10,309 nucleotides of DNA, from contig CAZDLO010000119.1 of the NCBI GenBank assembly GCA_964506325.1, positions 1 through 10,309 on the forward strand. Reading direction: 5' to 3'. A model generated the notes under the pieces. The model saw only the letters and a list, made by a program, of their open reading frames with translations. It did not search any database and was not told the DNA's origin. Made by a program: the position numbers and the translations under genes. Positions 7,755-10,309 of the stretch are shown here, in pieces (the first letter of the stretch is position 1; each line of letters starts with the position of its first letter). The DNA comes from CAINVV01 sp964506325. GTDB taxonomy: Bacteria > Bacteroidota > Bacteroidia > Bacteroidales > Prolixibacteraceae.

Positions 7755-7785
7755 GTTGAGGTTAACGGGTAAATATCTATTTTCG
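7755..7785 (+). promoter_or_regulatory. Candidate Bacteroidota-type promoter for the DUF349 gene
   Basis: GTTG (7755-7758), 19 bases, then TATTTTCG (7778-7785) fits TTTG-N19-TAnnTTTG with one mismatch in each box. It lies 55 bases before the ATG at 7841. No other close match to the consensus was found on this strand between 7654 and 7840. Confidence 0.4.
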
Positions 7786-7840
7786 TGCTGAATATATAAT
7801 GTACATCTATCCTGGCTTAATCGCCGTAATGTAAAAGCTG

Positions 7841-9976
7841 ATGAAATCTAACGAATTGAATACTCCTGCTCCAAAGCCTAAAAAAGAAAAAAAGCCCGTA
7901 GCTGAAAAAGTGATTTCGGAGGCAGGCAGCGCATTGGAACCTGTTACAGACCCTAAAGTCGAGCCAGCCGTTGCAGAAGTAGAGATTGAAGAAAATGAGG
8001 AAATATCCACATTAACTATTGAAAATGAAGTTATTGAGGAAAATATTTTAACTGAGGATTCTCCGGAGGTTGTGGTGGCAGTCATCGATCCAGTTGTTAC
8101 TGAATCAGAAGAAACTGTAATTGTTGAGACAATTCATGAGAATGAAGCTGTATTAATTGAAGCAATTCTTGAACCACAACTCGACCATGCTGATGAAGAG
8201 GATGATCCTTTTCACGATGATGAACCGGCAGGAGAAGGTTTGCCTATTCACGATTACTCTTCCTACAACAAGATTAATCTGATCAATACCCTCAGAAAAA
8301 TAATCAGCGAAGGGGATGTAGATGTTATCAAACCACATGCTGATGCCATAAAATCATGTTTCTATAAAATTAGAAATCATGAAATTGGTGAGCAAAAAGC
8401 AGCATTTGTGGCCGAAGGAAATGAGGAAGATCTTTTTGTTCCTGAATCTGATTCCTTTGAACAGGAACTGAAAGACCTTTTCAGGGAGTACAAAAACCTC
8501 AGGTATGAATCAAACAAGAAGCTCGAGGCTGTAAAAGAGGAGAACTATCACCGTAAGGTTGAGATCATAGAGGAGATAAAAACACTTGTTAACAGTGAAA
8601 ATTCATTGAACAACACATTTCAGTTTTTCAATGAATTACAAGCCAAATTCAAAAGCATCGGACAGGTACCTCAGTCTAAAGTAAAGGATCTTTGGGAAAA
8701 TTATCATTACCAGGTTGAGCGTTTTTACGATTTCGTAAAGATTGACAGGGAACTTAGGGATCTGGACCTGAAGCGCAACATGGATCAGAAGATGTTGCTG
8801 TGCATAAAGGCAGAAGAACTCTCTGTCAACATGGATGAGCCTTTGGCTACTTTCAAGGAACTTCAGAAATTGCATGAGTCATGGAGGGAAATTGGTCCTG
8901 TTCCGCGAGACCACAAACAGGAATTATGGGATCGCTTTAAGACTGCAACTTCAGTAATTAATAAAAGATACCAGCAGCATTTCGAGCTGGAGCGTTCAGC
9001 CCAAAAGGAACAGCTTCAGAAAAAAATTGAACTTTGTGAAAAAGCTGAAGAGCTTTCTACATTTATAAGTGATAATCCGCGCGAATGGAATGATGTTACT
9101 GAAAAAGTCATTGCCCTTCAGGAGGAATGGAAAAAAACCGGATTTGGACCCAGAAAAGAGAATTCTAAAATATGGGATCGTTTCAGGGCGGCAAATGATA
9201 CATTCTTCCAGAATAAAAGAGGGTTCTGGAACAAGAGTAAAGAGCACCTTCTGCAGAATCTTGCGCTGAAAGTGGAGATTTGTGAACAAGCGGAAAAACT
9301 GAAAGAAAGTGAGGACTGGAAAGCTACAACCGACAGGCTGATTACCCTTCAGAAGAAATGGAAAGAGGTTGGTCCTGTTCCCAGAAAGCAATCGGAGCTC
9401 ATCTGGAAACGTTTCAGAACAGCCTGCGATGAATTCTTTAACAGGAAACAGACGCATTTCTCCGGCGTAACCGGTGATCAGGACGAAAACCTGAAGGCGA
9501 AGAAGCAACTTGTAACTGAGATTGAAGAATTCAAGCCGTCAGGTGTGGTGAATGACGATCTTGCTGCTCTTAAGAAGTTCCAGGACCGTTGGGCAGAAAT
9601 CGGGCATGTTCCTTTCAGGAAAAAGGAGGAATTGCAGAATAAATATCATGAGGCTATTGATATTCAATTCAATAAAATAAAGATGGATGACCAGGATTTG
9701 AATCTGATTAAATTCAAATCTAAGATCGAACATCTTGCCTCAATTCCCCGGGGATGGTCCAAAATCAACACAGAGCGGGATCGCTATGCTCTCCGATTGA
9801 GACAGCTGGAAAGTGACATAAATACCCTTACCAATAATGTTGGCTTTTTCGGTACTTCAGAAGGTGCCAAGTCACTTGTCAGGGGAGTGAATGAACAGAT
9901 TGACAAATTAAAGATTCAGATTGATCAGCTTAAGTCGAAGATGAAAATCATCGATGAGCAGGAAGAGATCAATTGA
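7841..9976 (+). CDS. DUF349 repeat protein with acidic N-terminal region
   Basis: This 711-residue protein is predicted soluble and largely helical, with no signal peptide or membrane segment. After a short Lys/Pro-rich start (about 9-22), residues 25-130 are strongly acidic and low in complexity, ending EEDDPFHDDE (119-128). Residues 135-250 look helical. Five DUF349 units follow, with the core W-x3-G-x-VP pattern: about 250-315 (KFKSIGQVPQSK), 325-392 (SWREIGPVPRDH), 410-475 (EWKKTGFGPRKE), 488-550 (KWKEVGPVPRKQ) and 565-630 (RWAEIGHVPFRK). Each is followed by a LWDRFRxAxDxFF-like helix. Units 2-4 are closest to consensus; unit 1 lacks the Trp, and unit 5 lacks the W/RF helix signature. A heptad-rich coiled coil ends the protein (about 665-708). 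The ATG at 7841 is the first usable start; the ATG at 7829 is followed at once by TAA. The family is widespread in Bacteroidota and, to my knowledge, has no defined function, so none is assigned. Confidence 0.9.
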   Translation: MKSNELNTPAPKPKKEKKPVAEKVISEAGSALEPVTDPKVEPAVAEVEIEENEEISTLTIENEVIEENILTEDSPEVVVAVIDPVVTESEETVIVETIHENEAVLIEAILEPQLDHADEEDDPFHDDEPAGEGLPIHDYSSYNKINLINTLRKIISEGDVDVIKPHADAIKSCFYKIRNHEIGEQKAAFVAEGNEEDLFVPESDSFEQELKDLFREYKNLRYESNKKLEAVKEENYHRKVEIIEEIKTLVNSENSLNNTFQFFNELQAKFKSIGQVPQSKVKDLWENYHYQVERFYDFVKIDRELRDLDLKRNMDQKMLLCIKAEELSVNMDEPLATFKELQKLHESWREIGPVPRDHKQELWDRFKTATSVINKRYQQHFELERSAQKEQLQKKIELCEKAEELSTFISDNPREWNDVTEKVIALQEEWKKTGFGPRKENSKIWDRFRAANDTFFQNKRGFWNKSKEHLLQNLALKVEICEQAEKLKESEDWKATTDRLITLQKKWKEVGPVPRKQSELIWKRFRTACDEFFNRKQTHFSGVTGDQDENLKAKKQLVTEIEEFKPSGVVNDDLAALKKFQDRWAEIGHVPFRKKEELQNKYHEAIDIQFNKIKMDDQDLNLIKFKSKIEHLASIPRGWSKINTERDRYALRLRQLESDINTLTNNVGFFGTSEGAKSLVRGVNEQIDKLKIQIDQLKSKMKIIDEQEEIN

Positions 9977-9992
9977 TTAAAAGTCATAATAC

Positions 9993-10030
9993 AGGACCCG
10001 TTCCCCCTATCAGGAGCGGGTCTTTGATTT
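9993..10030 (+). terminator. Intrinsic terminator after the DUF349 gene
   Basis: The arms GACCCGTTCC (9995-10004) and GGAGCGGGTC (10013-10022) pair over 10 bp with one G-U pair around an 8-base loop, followed by TTTGATTT. It lies 18 bases after the DUF349 stop, so that gene and pyrG are probably separate transcripts. Confidence 0.8.
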
Positions 10031-10222
10031 AGAGAAAGCCTGATTTTTTGGTACCAGGATCTTCCTTTCCGTTTTTTATTCTTTACTTTGTATCAGTAGA
10101 ATCAAATAGGGCAGAGGCTTACAAAAATCGTGTAATAATTGTCTGAATAATTATTTAATTTTCTAGAATACAATAGTTTGAATTCTTTGTTTCAAAATAA
10201 CAACCTTTAAATCAGGAAAGTT
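10031..10222. other. AT-rich leader and promoter region of pyrG
   Basis: No gene is seen here. The best promoter-like element on the plus strand is TTACTTTG (10083-10090), one mismatch from TAnnTTTG, but no TTTG lies 19-21 bases upstream. Other TTTG words (10177-10180, 10186-10189) do not have TA at the right place. The pyrG promoter therefore remains unassigned. Confidence 0.4.
10214..10220 (+). promoter_or_regulatory. Ribosome-binding site that supports a TTG start for pyrG
   Basis: AGGAAAG sits just ahead of the TTG at 10223, with the AGGA core 5 bases before it. An in-frame TAA at 10208-10210 rules out an upstream start. Confidence 0.6.
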
Positions 10223-10309
10223 TTGTCTACTACAAAGTACATTTTTGTAACAGGAGGAGTTGCTTCATCATTGGGGAAAGGGATCATTGCCTCTTCCCTT
10301 GCCAAACTT
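10223..10309 (+). CDS. pyrG: CTP synthase, N-terminal 29 codons (cut by window edge)
   Basis: CTP synthase aminates UTP to CTP using ATP and glutamine-derived ammonia in the cytoplasm, the last step of de novo pyrimidine nucleotide synthesis. The visible peptide starts with the TTG codon (read as Met) and continues STTKYIFVTGGVASSLGKG and then IIASSLAKL. The KYIFVTGGVxSSLGKG segment is the near-invariant N-terminal P-loop of PyrG. Family members usually begin two to five residues before KYIFVTGG, which places the start at the TTG. There is no ATG or GTG in frame between the TAA at 10208 and the window end. The rest of the synthase and the glutaminase domain lie to the right of the window. The gene is separated from the DUF349 gene by a terminator and about 190 bp. 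Confidence 0.95.
   Translation, partial: MSTTKYIFVTGGVASSLGKGIIASSLAKL

Noticed and set aside
7841..8230. Repetitive GAA/GTT-rich stretch at the start of the DUF349 gene, as a possible DNA repeat or inserted sequence
   Set aside because: It has no regular period at the DNA level. It is simply a low-complexity acidic protein region in frame with the rest of the gene.
8996..9508. 170-codon open frame on the minus strand
   Set aside because: It is antisense to the DUF349 repeats; its Phe/Leu-rich translation is what antisense reading of Lys/Glu-rich helices gives.
1..10309. Mobile elements, CRISPR arrays, tRNA or rRNA genes, toxin-antitoxin or defence modules
   Set aside because: No transposase, terminal repeats, regular direct repeats or RNA gene signatures were seen. 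The AddB-like nuclease is a repair enzyme and has no defence partner beside it.

Overview
The window looks like ordinary chromosomal core DNA from a member of the Bacteroidota, probably a Bacteroidales- or Marinilabiliales-like respiring or facultative species. Three things point there. The promoter-like elements match the Bacteroidota consensus (TTTG, about 19 bases, then TAnnTTTG) rather than the TTGACA/TATAAT type. Most starts have weak or no Shine-Dalgarno sequence. The set of a 964-residue AddB-like nuclease and a repeated DUF349 protein is also typical of that phylum. The exact genus cannot be read from the sequence.

Layout. Bases 1-3737 on the minus strand carry the 2-oxoglutarate dehydrogenase genes: E1 (sucA/odhA) followed 75 bp later by E2 (sucB/odhB), whose 3' end runs off the left edge. 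A 350-bp divergent intergenic region follows. It holds a full-consensus promoter reading toward sucA and an 18-bp dyad in the presumed sucA leader. Bases 4088-6982 on the plus strand encode an AddB-like PD-(D/E)XK nuclease with an iron-sulfur cysteine set. This gene ends tail-to-tail with trmD (minus strand, 6973-7653), and the two overlap by 10 bp. A second divergent intergenic region separates trmD from a plus-strand gene (7841-9976) for a 711-residue protein with five DUF349 repeats and an acidic N-terminus. A strong intrinsic terminator follows at 9993-10030, and the right edge holds the first 29 codons of pyrG (CTP synthase), which appears to start with TTG.

How the genes work together. 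SucA and SucB are two parts of one TCA-cycle complex; the third, E3 (lpd), is not visible. The other genes are single housekeeping units: double-strand-break repair, tRNA m1G37 methylation, an uncharacterised coiled protein, and CTP synthesis. They seem to be adjacent by chance rather than forming a pathway.

I found no mobile element, CRISPR array, tRNA, rRNA or defence island, and nothing that looks like a new multi-gene system. The points most worth a second look are the atypical subunit-binding segment of SucB, the uncharacterised DUF349 repeat protein, the AddB-like gene without an adjacent AddA, the sucA leader and promoter, and the TTG start of pyrG.
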